Below are positions 8,964 to 16,465 of a stretch of DNA of 64,000 nucleotides, in pieces (the stretch's first letter is position 1; the number at the start of each line of letters is the position of its first letter). The stretch covers positions 62,001 through 126,000 of the forward strand of contig CAWHFX010000004.1 of assembly GCA_963828715.1 (NCBI GenBank), written 5' to 3'. Origin of the DNA: JAQGMV01 sp963828715. GTDB taxonomy: Bacteria; Pseudomonadota; Gammaproteobacteria; Burkholderiales; SG8-41. The notes below the pieces were generated by a model. The model was not told the DNA's origin. It saw only the letters and a program-made list of their open reading frames with translations, and did no database searches. Made by a program: the position numbers and the translations under genes.

Positions 8964-8982
8964 GGTGCGCGCGAAGCGCACC
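8964..8982. other. Hairpin in the leader of the first GMC gene
   Basis: GGTGCGC and GCGCACC form a perfect 7-bp stem with a 5-base loop between the small-subunit stop and the GMC start. It has no T-tract, so it may tune expression ratio or stabilise the downstream message rather than terminate. Confidence 0.4.
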
Positions 8983-9033
8983 GCAAGGAGACGCTACGCC
9001 GCGCCGCGGCTAACGCTCCCTTGATGCGTACGC

Positions 9034-9750
9034 TTAGGACATGTCGCCGATGCCGACGGGATTCGCGGTGTATTTCTTGTCGCGGAATTTCTCGATGTTC
9101 TGCGCGTGTACGGCGATGACACCAGGAAAGCCGATCATCTTCCAGCCTGCCTTGTCGCGATTGCCGCCGTAGATCGGATCCGCGAACATGCCTTCCATGA
9201 CGTTCTGGTAAACGACGCCGAAGAAGACGCGCGGCGGAGGGCCGTTTTCGTACGTGACCTTACCCGCCTGCCACGCGAGCAGGAACTCCTGGCGCTGGTC
9301 GGCGCTGATCTTGTCGAACGGCTTGCCGTATGTTTTCACGCATGCCGCATTCGTTGCGGCGATGCCCACGCGATAGAGCTCCGCCGGCGTCAATGGGAGC
9401 TGATAACCCTGGCTCGGGGCGCCCTGTTTCCACGGGCCCTGCATGTAGAGCCGGTCGCCCTTGCCCCAGCCGCCGGCGAGTGCGCGATCGATATAGATGT
9501 TGATGCCGACGTCGGTGCCCTTCGGTGAGAATTCGTCCGCCGGGACCATATGATCGACCAGGGCCTCGACGAAAGCCTGCTCTTCGAGATTCAGGAATGC
9601 GTAACCCGGACTCGTGGTCGCGGCTGCGGCAGCGGCGGTCGGCTGACCTTGTGCGATGGCCGGTTGCGGCAATGTCGTGCTCGCCGCGACAGCGCTGCCC
9701 GCGACTGCGCTTTTCAGGAATTCACGCCGGTTCAATCCGCCTTTTTTCAT
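9034..9750 (-). CDS. Gluconate 2-dehydrogenase subunit 3 family (Tat-exported small subunit)
   Basis: This is a 238-residue small subunit that escorts the GMC flavoprotein to the periplasm. The N-terminus LNRREFLKSAVAGSAVA is a textbook twin-arginine signal (RR at 8-9), ending near QPAIAQG. The body carries the family features FLNLEEQAFVEALVDHMVPAD and NIYIDRALAGGWGKGDRLY. I chose the ATG at 9750, with AAGGAGG 6 bases upstream, over a 50-residue upstream extension that lacks a site. It is first in the operon small subunit - GMC - GMC, with a cytochrome gene further down. Confidence 0.92.
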   Translation of the reverse strand: MKKGGLNRREFLKSAVAGSAVAASTTLPQPAIAQGQPTAAAAAATTSPGYAFLNLEEQAFVEALVDHMVPADEFSPKGTDVGINIYIDRALAGGWGKGDRLYMQGPWKQGAPSQGYQLPLTPAELYRVGIAATNAACVKTYGKPFDKISADQRQEFLLAWQAGKVTYENGPPPRVFFGVVYQNVMEGMFADPIYGGNRDKAGWKMIGFPGVIAVHAQNIEKFRDKKYTANPVGIGDMS

Positions 9751-9805
9751 GATGCCTCCTTGGTGGCTGGTGGCGCTTGAAGGGTGAGATGCTTGTTTTT
9801 TATCC

Positions 9806-9834
9806 ATGCTAGCGACCCCAAGGGCCTTTTGCAA
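9806..9834 (-). promoter_or_regulatory. Promoter of the small-subunit/GMC operon
   Basis: On the minus strand TTGCAA (9834-9829), a 17-bp spacer and TAGCAT (9811-9806) lie 56 bases before the small-subunit start. The -35 TTGCAA is its own reverse complement. On the plus strand the same hexamer sits 18 bp before TATATG (9853-9858), so it could serve the divergent 2-hydroxyacid dehydrogenase gene as well. Confidence 0.5.
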
Positions 9835-9943
9835 TGCGCGGGAGCGTGCGGGTATATGATGCGCGTTCGGCGTCGGCGCCGCTCGACGGCTGTCACGCAT
9901 CGCGTCTCACGTTCACTCATTCACTCCTCACTCGTCTACCGAA

Positions 9944-10915
9944 ATGAAAATCACCGTACTCGACGATTATCAGAACGTCGTTCGCACGCTCGACGCATTC
10001 AAGAAAGTGGAAGGTCACGACGTCACCATCTGGAACGATCACACCAAGGACACCGACGTCCTGGCCGAACGGCTGAAGGACACCGAGGCGCTGGTGCTGA
10101 TTCGCGAACGCACACCGATTCGCGCGCCGCTGATCGAGCGACTCTCGAAGCTGAAGATCATCAGCCAGCGCAGCGTCTATCCTCACGTCGACGTCGACGC
10201 GCTCACGAAGAAGGGAATCGTGCTGTGCTCGGACATGCACCCGGGCAAGCCTTCGTACGCAACGGCGGAATTGACCTGGGGACTCGTGATCGCAGCGATG
10301 CGCCGCATCCCGCAGGAAATGGCGCGCCTGAAGGCCGGCCACTGGCAGTCGACCGTCGGAACGGGACTGCGCGGCCGCACGCTCGGCATCCTCGGCTACG
10401 GACGCATCGGCGGTGCGGTGGCAGGCTACGGGCGCGCGTTCGGAATGAATGTGATCGCGTGGGGCCGGGAAGGCTCGCTCCAGCGCGCACGCGCGGATGG
10501 CTATGCGGCCGCCCCGAGCAGGGAAACGTTCTTCGAACAAAGCGACGTGATCTCGCTGCACGTGCGCCTCACGCCCGAAACGCGCGGACTCGTCAGCGCC
10601 GAAGACCTCGCACGCATGAAGCCGCGTGCACTCATCGTGAATACGAGCCGCGCGGGCCTCATAGCGCCCGGCGCGCTGGTCGAAGCGTTGAAGAAGGGCA
10701 GACCCGGCATGGCTGCAGTCGACGTGTACGAAGAAGAGCCTGTGCTCGGCGGCAACCATCCGCTGCTCCAGATGGACAATGTCGTATGCACGCCGCATCT
10801 CGGCTACGTCGAGCGTGACGGTTACGAGAATTCGTTTTCGAGCACATTCGGCCAGATCCTCGCGTTCATCGAAGGCAAGCCGATCAACGTCGTCAATCCG
10901 GACGCCCTGCGCTAG
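9944..10915 (+). CDS. D-2-hydroxyacid dehydrogenase (NAD-dependent)
   Basis: This 323-residue enzyme interconverts a 2-hydroxy acid and its 2-keto acid. The nucleotide site GYGRIG lies at about residues 150-155. The catalytic triad of the family is present: Arg in NTSRAG, Glu in YEEEP, His in CTPHLG. The catalytic-domain segment ILVLIRERTPI is also typical. No good ribosome site is visible before ATGAAAATC. The next gene, a Bug-type binding protein, follows after 31 bases, so the two may handle one imported organic acid. It resembles phosphoglycerate dehydrogenase but is shorter and lacks an ACT domain. Confidence 0.88.
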   Translation: MKITVLDDYQNVVRTLDAFKKVEGHDVTIWNDHTKDTDVLAERLKDTEALVLIRERTPIRAPLIERLSKLKIISQRSVYPHVDVDALTKKGIVLCSDMHPGKPSYATAELTWGLVIAAMRRIPQEMARLKAGHWQSTVGTGLRGRTLGILGYGRIGGAVAGYGRAFGMNVIAWGREGSLQRARADGYAAAPSRETFFEQSDVISLHVRLTPETRGLVSAEDLARMKPRALIVNTSRAGLIAPGALVEALKKGRPGMAAVDVYEEEPVLGGNHPLLQMDNVVCTPHLGYVERDGYENSFSSTFGQILAFIEGKPINVVNPDALR

Positions 10916-10946
10916 CTTTCCCTGCCGCAAAAAAATAGGAGAGCCG

Positions 10947-11927
10947 ATGCAGCGCAGCTTCGTATTCGCCGCGGCGTTGGCGTCGAGTGTTTGCGCGTGG
11001 TCCGGCGCCTTGGCTGCAGACAGCACCGGGAGCTATCCGAACCGGCCGGTGCGCTGGATCGTTCCGTTTACGCCCGGCGCATCGAACGACATCATCGCCC
11101 GACTCGTCGGCCAGAAATTAAGCGATGCATGGGGTCAGCAGTTCGTGATCGACAACCGGCCCGGGGCAGGGGGCGCCCTCGGCGCCGAGACCGTCGCGAA
11201 GGCGAATCCCGACGGCTACACGCTGCTGCTTGCGAATCCGGGTCCGAGCGTGAACACCCCGCTCATGCTGCGCAACCCGGCTTACCGCTTCGACGACTTT
11301 ACGAACATCGTCTTCATCGGCTACGCACCGCTCATCATCCTCGCGAACCCGAAGTTTCCGCCGGGCAATCCGAAGGAACTGCTTGCGTACGCGAAGAGCA
11401 ACCCGGGCAAGGTCACATGGGGCTCGTCAGGCAACGGCAGCAGTCTGCACATCGGCCTTGCTCTGTTTCAGGCGGCGACCGGCGTCGAGGTCATTCACGT
11501 GCCCTACAAGGGCTCGGCGCCCGCGATCACGGATACGGTGAGCGGGCAGATCAATGTCACGCATACGACGACGGTGAGCGCCGAAGCTCAGATCAAGTCC
11601 GGGCGCGTAAAAGTGATCGGCATCGCCAGTACGAAGCGCAGCCCCCTTCTGCCGGACGTACCCACGCTGGCCGAGTCCGGCATCAAGGACGCCGAAGCGA
11701 TCGTGTGGTTCGGGATGTCGGGACCGCCGAGACTCCCGCGCGCGATCGTCGAGAAGCTCAACGCGCAGGTGAACAAGACGCTGGCGCTTCCCGACGTCAG
11801 GCAGCGCCTGGACCAGCTCGGCCTCGAAGTCGCCGGCGACAAGCCTGAAGCGTTCGATGCGTTCGTGCGGAAAGAGGCCGCGAAGGTCGCGCGTCTCATC
11901 AAGGCCGGCCTGATCAAGGTCGAGTAA
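10947..11927 (+). CDS. Bug/TctC family tripartite tricarboxylate transport substrate-binding protein
   Basis: This is a periplasmic receptor of the TTT family that captures small carboxylates. A signal peptide (to about residue 24, GALAAD) precedes the family signature YPNRPVRWIVPFTPGASND, followed by the ligand-loop VIDNRPGAGGALGAE and HVPYKGSAPAITD. The ATG at 10947 has AGGAGA 5 bases upstream, which rules out the longer upstream extension. No TctA/TctB membrane partner is in the window; orphan Bug proteins are common in Burkholderiales. Its neighbour is the 2-hydroxyacid dehydrogenase. Confidence 0.92.
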   Translation: MQRSFVFAAALASSVCAWSGALAADSTGSYPNRPVRWIVPFTPGASNDIIARLVGQKLSDAWGQQFVIDNRPGAGGALGAETVAKANPDGYTLLLANPGPSVNTPLMLRNPAYRFDDFTNIVFIGYAPLIILANPKFPPGNPKELLAYAKSNPGKVTWGSSGNGSSLHIGLALFQAATGVEVIHVPYKGSAPAITDTVSGQINVTHTTTVSAEAQIKSGRVKVIGIASTKRSPLLPDVPTLAESGIKDAEAIVWFGMSGPPRLPRAIVEKLNAQVNKTLALPDVRQRLDQLGLEVAGDKPEAFDAFVRKEAAKVARLIKAGLIKVE

Positions 11928-11975
11928 GGGGTACGGCCTTTGCAGCCGCGGCCTCAAGTGCACTACAGGGCAGGC

Positions 11976-12749
11976 ATGCGTCCGGACCACCCGACCCGAA
12001 GCGGCGCGATGGCACTCGACCCCGCAGAGCGTATCGGCCCTGCCTGGGGCAAGCTCGTCTTGATCGCAATCGTCGTTGCGGGCCTGACCGCGGCATGGCG
12101 CTACACGCCGCTCGCGCATTACGTGCGTCCCGAGCGCGTATTCGACTGGGCTCACAAAATCGGCGAAACACGCTGGGCGCCGTTCGTCGTGATGGCGGCG
12201 TACGCGCCGGCCGCCTTCGTCATGTTTCCGAGACCGCTGATCACGCTTTTCGCCGTGATTGCCTTCGGGCCGGTGCTGGGCTTCGGATATGCGCTCACGG
12301 GCATCTTCGGTGCCGCCATGGCCACGTACTACGCGGGGCGCGTGCTGCCGCCGCATACCGTGCGCCATCTGATCGGGGACAAGCTGAACGACATGACCGT
12401 CGTGCTGCGGCGGCGCGGCCTGCTCGCCTGCTTCGCGATGCGTGTGGTGCCTGCCGCGCCGTTCGCGATCGAGGGCATCGCCGCGGGCGCCGTGCGCATC
12501 AGGGTCTGGCATTACGCCCTGGGGACGATTCTCGGAATGGCCCCCGGCACGCTGACGACGAGCGTGTTCGGCGATCAGATACAAACCGCGCTGCAGGATC
12601 CGTCGCACATCAATTACTGGCTGATCGCCGGCGTCCTCGTGTTCTTCGCCGCTCTTATCCTGATCGTGCGCCGCTGGTTCCTCAAACAGCAGCAGCTCGC
12701 TCATCGCGCAGCACGCGCGCAGCCTCTTGGCGCAGGCGCAAAAAAATAG
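11976..12749 (+). CDS. TVP38/TMEM64 (DedA-like/VTT-domain) membrane protein
   Basis: This is an integral inner-membrane protein of about 257 residues with five to six hydrophobic segments, beginning at GKLVLIAIVVAGL. It has the VTT-domain core FPRPLITLFAVIAFGPVLGF and the paired re-entrant region FAMRVVPAAPFAIEGIAAGA. The family is implicated in lipid flipping/membrane homeostasis, but no specific role can be given. The start is uncertain: ATG 11976 has GGGCAGG next to it, while TTG 11940 and ATG 12009 are alternatives. It ends within a perfect hairpin. Confidence 0.82.
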   Translation: MRPDHPTRSGAMALDPAERIGPAWGKLVLIAIVVAGLTAAWRYTPLAHYVRPERVFDWAHKIGETRWAPFVVMAAYAPAAFVMFPRPLITLFAVIAFGPVLGFGYALTGIFGAAMATYYAGRVLPPHTVRHLIGDKLNDMTVVLRRRGLLACFAMRVVPAAPFAIEGIAAGAVRIRVWHYALGTILGMAPGTLTTSVFGDQIQTALQDPSHINYWLIAGVLVFFAALILIVRRWFLKQQQLAHRAARAQPLGAGAKK

Positions 12750-12768
12750 CCGGGTGCGACCCGGCTAT
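12746..12768. terminator. Perfect hairpin overlapping the TVP38 stop codon
   Basis: ATAGCCGGGT and ACCCGGCTAT form a 10-bp perfect stem with a 3-base loop. Six A residues precede it, so on the minus strand it has a canonical T-tract. On the plus strand it has none and would be a weaker terminator for the gene that ends in it. Confidence 0.55.
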
Positions 12769-13004
12769 GAATTCATGGCGCAGCTTTGTGTTGGAACTTG
12801 GTACCGCGCCACCAAACCAACTTTCCGAACTGTAGTGCCTTACTGCTCTCCCTGTTCCCCGCGCCTTATCCCAAACGCGATGTGGTTCAGTGCTCGTGAT
12901 GCTGGTGTGAGCACACTAAAGAAAAAGGTTTAAGTTGTCGACACAAGTCGTCTGATTCATGCCACTGAAATCACACTTTGTTGTGTTTCTGCAACAACCA
13001 CGCG
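12769..13004. other. Non-coding region with dyads upstream of a sigma-54-type promoter
   Basis: About 300 bases here contain no gene and are visibly less GC-rich than the surroundings. Two inverted repeats can be seen: AGTGCTC / GAGCACACT around 12889-12918, and TTGTTG with CAACAA at about 12979-12998. The first lies about 100 bp before the sigma-54-type promoter, where an enhancer-binding activator would be expected. That role is inference. Confidence 0.4.
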
Positions 13005-13021
13005 TTGGCATGACCGTTGCA
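13005..13021 (+). promoter_or_regulatory. Sigma-54 (RpoN) type promoter
   Basis: TTGGCATGACCGTTGCA matches the -24/-12 consensus (TTGGCACG-N4-TTGCA) at all but one position. The GG at 13007-13008 and the GC at 13019-13020 are 12 bp apart, as required. Transcription would start near 13031, about 26 bases before the iron permease homologue. Confidence 0.6.
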
Positions 13022-13056
13022 CCCACGACCGCATCGTGGGATGAACGTGGCTCTCG

Positions 13057-13527
13057 ATGACGCTTCACCATGCCTTTACCGTAATCGCCCGCGCGACCGC
13101 ACGTGCGTCGGGGCATCCGCTGGTGTTCGGCGTGGCCGGAGGCCTGGTGTTCGTGTGGCTCGTGACCGGACCCCTTTTCGGGTTCAGCGATACGTGGCAG
13201 CTCGTCATCAATACCGGCACCACGATCGTCACCTTCCTGATGGTGTTCCTGATCCAGCATACGCAGAACAGGGACACCGACGCGATCCACATCAAGCTGG
13301 ACGAGATCATTCGCGCGATCGGGGGCGCCCACAATTCCGTCGTGTCCCTCGAAGATCTTGAAGACGCCGAGCTCGAGCGCTTCCGCAAACGCTACGCGGC
13401 GATCGCCGACGAGGCTCGTAAGCGGGTGCACGAGGGACGGCTCGATACCGGCGCGCCCGACGTCGTTTCGGTGGACGCTGCAGTTGCAACGGACGGCGCG
13501 CGGCGTGCCGCGGGCAAGCAGGGTTGA
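13057..13527 (+). CDS. Low affinity iron permease family protein
   Basis: This is a 156-residue inner-membrane protein with two clear hydrophobic segments (residues about 22-42, VFGVAGGLVFVWLVTGPLFGF, and 50-68). Its body matches the bacterial iron_permease family: DTWQLVINTGTTIVTFLMVFLIQHTQNRD followed by AIHIKLDEIIRA. The family name comes from yeast Fet4; a transport role in bacteria is not established. The C-terminal tail is charged and variable. No strong ribosome site precedes the ATG. The sigma-54-type promoter just upstream is its most unusual feature. Confidence 0.8.
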   Translation: MTLHHAFTVIARATARASGHPLVFGVAGGLVFVWLVTGPLFGFSDTWQLVINTGTTIVTFLMVFLIQHTQNRDTDAIHIKLDEIIRAIGGAHNSVVSLEDLEDAELERFRKRYAAIADEARKRVHEGRLDTGAPDVVSVDAAVATDGARRAAGKQG

Positions 13528-13575
13528 AGGCGATTCATGCAGCGGTAACTGATTGTCTTTCGATCGGAGGAGCAC

Positions 13576-13896
13576 ATGGCCAGGTATGGCAGGAAAGCGG
13601 GGCAGAAAGTTAAACGCGCGATGCACGAGCGCAAGCACGGCACGCTGAAGAGCGGTCGTTCCGGCAAGAAAGTGAAGAGTCGCAAGCAGGCGATTGCGAT
13701 CGGCCTTGCAGAAGCGCGGCGCGAAGGCGCGAAGGTGCCCGGCAAAAAATCGAGCAGCAGAAAGTCCAGCAGCAGGAAGTCGAGCAGCAGAAAATCCGCC
13801 GCCAGAAAGTCCAGCAGCAGGAAGTCGACCAGCCGGAAATCAAGCAGCCGCAAGTCGACGCGGAAGTCTTCCAAGAAATCGTCCTCGAGGAGGTAG
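13576..13896 (+). CDS. DUF6496-type small basic protein with SSSRK-repeat tail
   Basis: This is a 106-residue, extremely basic protein. The first 55 residues form the conserved core MHERKHGTLKSGRSGKKVK followed by SRKQAIAIGLAEAR. The rest is a low-complexity tail made of SSSRK pentads (nine or more copies with SAARK, STSRK, STRKS variants), resembling histone H1-like C-terminal tails. Nucleic-acid binding or compaction is a reasonable guess, but no function is established. GGAGGAG lies 5 bases before the ATG. Confidence 0.8.
   Translation: MARYGRKAGQKVKRAMHERKHGTLKSGRSGKKVKSRKQAIAIGLAEARREGAKVPGKKSSSRKSSSRKSSSRKSAARKSSSRKSTSRKSSSRKSTRKSSKKSSSRR
13750..13880 (+). repeat. 15-bp in-frame tandem repeats encoding SSSRK
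   Basis: Units close to AGCAGCAGAAAGTCC repeat in frame through the 3' half of the small basic protein gene, so copy number can change without shifting the frame. Confidence 0.8.
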
Positions 13897-14019
13897 CGCG
13901 ATCACTCTCTCGGTCCCGTCTATGGAGTCGGGGTGAGCGGCATTCAGCCGCGACGGTCCCGCGCCTGTGGGCGGCAACCCGAGCGGTAGCGCAGAAGCGC
14001 CGACTGCGGCCTCGAACGA

Positions 14020-14460
14020 TCAGCGGGCGAGGCGCTGGTGGTCGACCATGAGGCAGCGGTTCTGCACGACTTTGATGCCGGCGCGCGCCAGCCGCTCGGC
14101 GGCTGCGTCATTACGAATGCCGAGCTGAAGCCAGACCGATTTCGGCTGCTTGGCAAGAATGTCGTCCACGTGAGGGGGCACGTCCTCTGAACGCCGGAAC
14201 ACATTTACCATATGGACATCGCCCGGTATGTCGGCCACCTTGCGGTAAACGTCGCGGCCCATGATGCGGGTGACCTCCGGGTAGTACACCGGCACCGGGA
14301 TCACCTCGAGCCCGGCGTTCTTCAGGTACTGCGGCACGTAAAAGGCCGGCTGATCGCTTTGCGCTTCTGTCTTGATGCCGAGGACGGCGATCGTGCGCGT
14401 CTCGTGCAGGAGCTGTCTGAGTCCTGCCTCGTCCGTAATGATGTTCGCTTTCCAGTCCAT
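14020..14460 (-). CDS. CoA-binding protein (YccU-like)
   Basis: This 146-residue single Rossmann-fold domain is of the CoA_binding family. The N-terminal RTIAVLGIKTEAQSDQPAFYVPQYL is the nucleotide-binding segment; VNVFRRSEDVPPHVDDIL and PKSVWLQLGIRNDAAAERL are the family's other conserved blocks, ending in NRCLMVDHQRL. It is related to the CoA-binding domain of succinyl-CoA synthetase alpha but lacks the ligase half. The physiological role is unknown. A GTG two codons upstream is an alternative start. Confidence 0.85.
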   Translation of the reverse strand: MDWKANIITDEAGLRQLLHETRTIAVLGIKTEAQSDQPAFYVPQYLKNAGLEVIPVPVYYPEVTRIMGRDVYRKVADIPGDVHMVNVFRRSEDVPPHVDDILAKQPKSVWLQLGIRNDAAAERLARAGIKVVQNRCLMVDHQRLAR

Positions 14461-14495
14461 GATCACTGCGGATGCAAGCGTTGCGCCCCGCGGCG

Positions 14496-15440
14496 CTACC
14501 GCGAGAACAGCGGGTCAGTGGCCCCGCACTCGTACACGAAGACCCCCCCGAGCGCGACCGGCAGCCGGGCTACGGCGCGGCCTCCACCGCTCATCGTTGC
14601 GATTTCCGCATTTCCGTTCTCGAGCGCACGCAGGGTGTTCGCGAGATCGTTCGATTCGAGTATCACACCCGCAATGAACGGAAGGGTGGGCGGTGTGACC
14701 CCGAGCGTCCTATGGAGCACGTCGGCATCCACGAAGTGGAGCGCGCCGCGCTGCGTGTCGATACGCCACACTGCGCCCTCCCCGACGCTGCGCAGGCCCG
14801 TGTAGCGAGCGTAACGCGCAGCCGTCGCCTGCGGATCGGACGCGCAGACGACGACCCCGTTGAGCGCTTTCGTGCCGTTCGGGTGCGTGAGCCACCGCCG
14901 CTGCCACATGAGCTCCGGTGTGCGGTGATGGCAATATTGAATTCGCCCCTCGGGCATGACCGGCGGCGGCACGCGCACCACCGTGAAACGCGCGGTGCTC
15001 TCACCGCTTTCCGTCGAGATCGGCCGCTGTAATGCGACCGGGTCGAGTGGCGTGAACCCCTGGCTTTCGAGGCGCGCGTAATCCGTCTCGGGAGAAGACG
15101 TACCGAACGCGATCAGGTGAATCCCCACATAACGCTGGATCGCCGTTCTGAGCTGTTCGGCGAGCGGTGTCTCCGCAGTCGGCGTGAGTACTTCGAGATA
15201 ACCGCGCTCGAACATGATGCAGCGATTCGCCGTTCCGGCGGGAACCAGCGGACCGTCCGGCTGCAGTCGATGGGACTGTACCGAAAAAGGCGTCAACTGA
15301 AAGCCGAGCGCGTCCAGTGCGGCACTCGCGGCTGCCATGTCCGGAACGAAGTGCGCCACGTGGTCCAGCGTAAGCGCGCCGGGCGGCACTGCGTTCAAAA
15401 GCGGAACATCTTGCGCTTCACCCATCACGGGGCCACCCAT
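14496..15440 (-). CDS. VOC superfamily protein (glyoxalase-like domain)
   Basis: This 314-residue protein has two vicinal-oxygen-chelate repeats. The first half begins TLDHVAHFVPDMAAASAAL, with the typical LGFQLTPFS and RGYLEVLTP segments. The second half is recognisable at LNGVVVCASDPQATAARYARYTG and GVILESNDLANTLRALE. A metal-binding His (LDHVAHF) and Glu (YLEVL) are present. Members include dioxygenases and isomerases; the reaction cannot be assigned. It is followed closely on the same strand by the CoA-binding protein gene. Confidence 0.8.
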   Translation of the reverse strand: MGGPVMGEAQDVPLLNAVPPGALTLDHVAHFVPDMAAASAALDALGFQLTPFSVQSHRLQPDGPLVPAGTANRCIMFERGYLEVLTPTAETPLAEQLRTAIQRYVGIHLIAFGTSSPETDYARLESQGFTPLDPVALQRPISTESGESTARFTVVRVPPPVMPEGRIQYCHHRTPELMWQRRWLTHPNGTKALNGVVVCASDPQATAARYARYTGLRSVGEGAVWRIDTQRGALHFVDADVLHRTLGVTPPTLPFIAGVILESNDLANTLRALENGNAEIATMSGGGRAVARLPVALGGVFVYECGATDPLFSR

Positions 15441-15458
15441 TGCGAGTCACGGATTTCG

Positions 15459-16459
15459 TCAGTAGCCAAGCTTCGGATCGACTGCATTGACGAGCGGCTC
15501 GCCGCGCAGGAAGCGCGCGAAATTCTCGAACCAGAAGTCGAACAAGCGATCGATGTAGCCCGGCGTATCGCAGGACACATGCGGCAGGACGATGACGCCG
15601 GGCGTCGTCCACCATGGCGATTGCGGCGGCAGCGGTTCTTCTTCGAACACGTCCAGAACGGCGCCCGCAAGCTCGCGTCGTTCCAGTTTCTCACGCAAAG
15701 CCGTGTAGTCCACGATAGCGGCCCGTCCGATGTTGACCACGGCAGCGGTGCGCTTCAGTAAGCCCAGCCTGGCACGCGTAATCAAAGCGCGCGTGCCAGG
15801 CAGCAGAGGCGCTGCGATGACAAGGAAATCCGCTTCCGGAAGCACATCGTCGAGCGCTGCGACTGGATGCGCTTCGTCCGCAGGCGGCGAGGCCTTCCCG
15901 CTGCGGCTCACCGCGATCACGCGCAGACCCAGCTTGTGCGCGGCACGCCCGGCTGCCTGGCCAAGGTCGCCGAAACCGAGCACCACCGCTGTACCGTCCG
16001 GCGATGGGCGCGCTGAGTATTTCGTTCCACACCCTGTTCGCGCTGCTGTTCCACGAGCGCGGGCAGACGCACGTGCAGTGCGAGCAGCGCGAGCGTGACC
16101 GAATCTTCGGCCTTGCGGCCGTGCGCACCGCGATTGTTGGTGAGCGTCACGCCGGGAGGCAGCCAGTCGAGCGGCAGTATGGGGTCGAGCCCGGCGCCCG
16201 TCGTCTGGATCCACTTCAGACGCGGCGCGCGTTCGCGCAGCCGCTCGCGCGGCGGCGTGGAGTCGATTGTGAAGTCGGCGGTCTTCAGCGCCTCGTCGCG
16301 AATGTCGGCATCGGTGCCGGCAGTGATCCGAATGAGACGTGCGAGCTCCGGATGGCGGTTCGCCGCGGCATGCCACGCCGCTTCGGTCGGCGCGAGATGC
16401 ACCGGCCGTCCGTGTTGCGTTTCGAGGTGGAGGTGGTAGGTCGCCTGATTCGAGGTCAT
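15459..16459 (-). CDS. D-2-hydroxyacid dehydrogenase (frameshifted at ~15993 and ~16030)
   Basis: The N-terminal catalytic half (MTSNQATYHLHL to LALLALHVRLPALVEQQRE) and the C-terminal NAD-binding half (TAVVLGFGDLGQAAGRAAH to VDPKLGY) lie in different frames. A middle segment (VWNEILSAPIAG) lies in the third. Two single-base insertions about 40 bases apart explain this. The catalytic residues are present: Arg in NIGRAAIV, Glu in FEEEPLP, His in LPHVSCD. The nucleotide site is GFGDLG. The gene closes the ABC-transporter/UbiD operon, 6 bases after the binding-protein gene, and probably acts on the imported compound or a product. Confidence 0.82.
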
Positions 16460-16465
16460 CGACTG

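Noticed and set aside
16004..16060. A second, independent small gene in the third frame of the hydroxyacid dehydrogenase
   Set aside because: The segment VWNEILSAPIAG continues the same protein between two indels and has no start or stop of its own.
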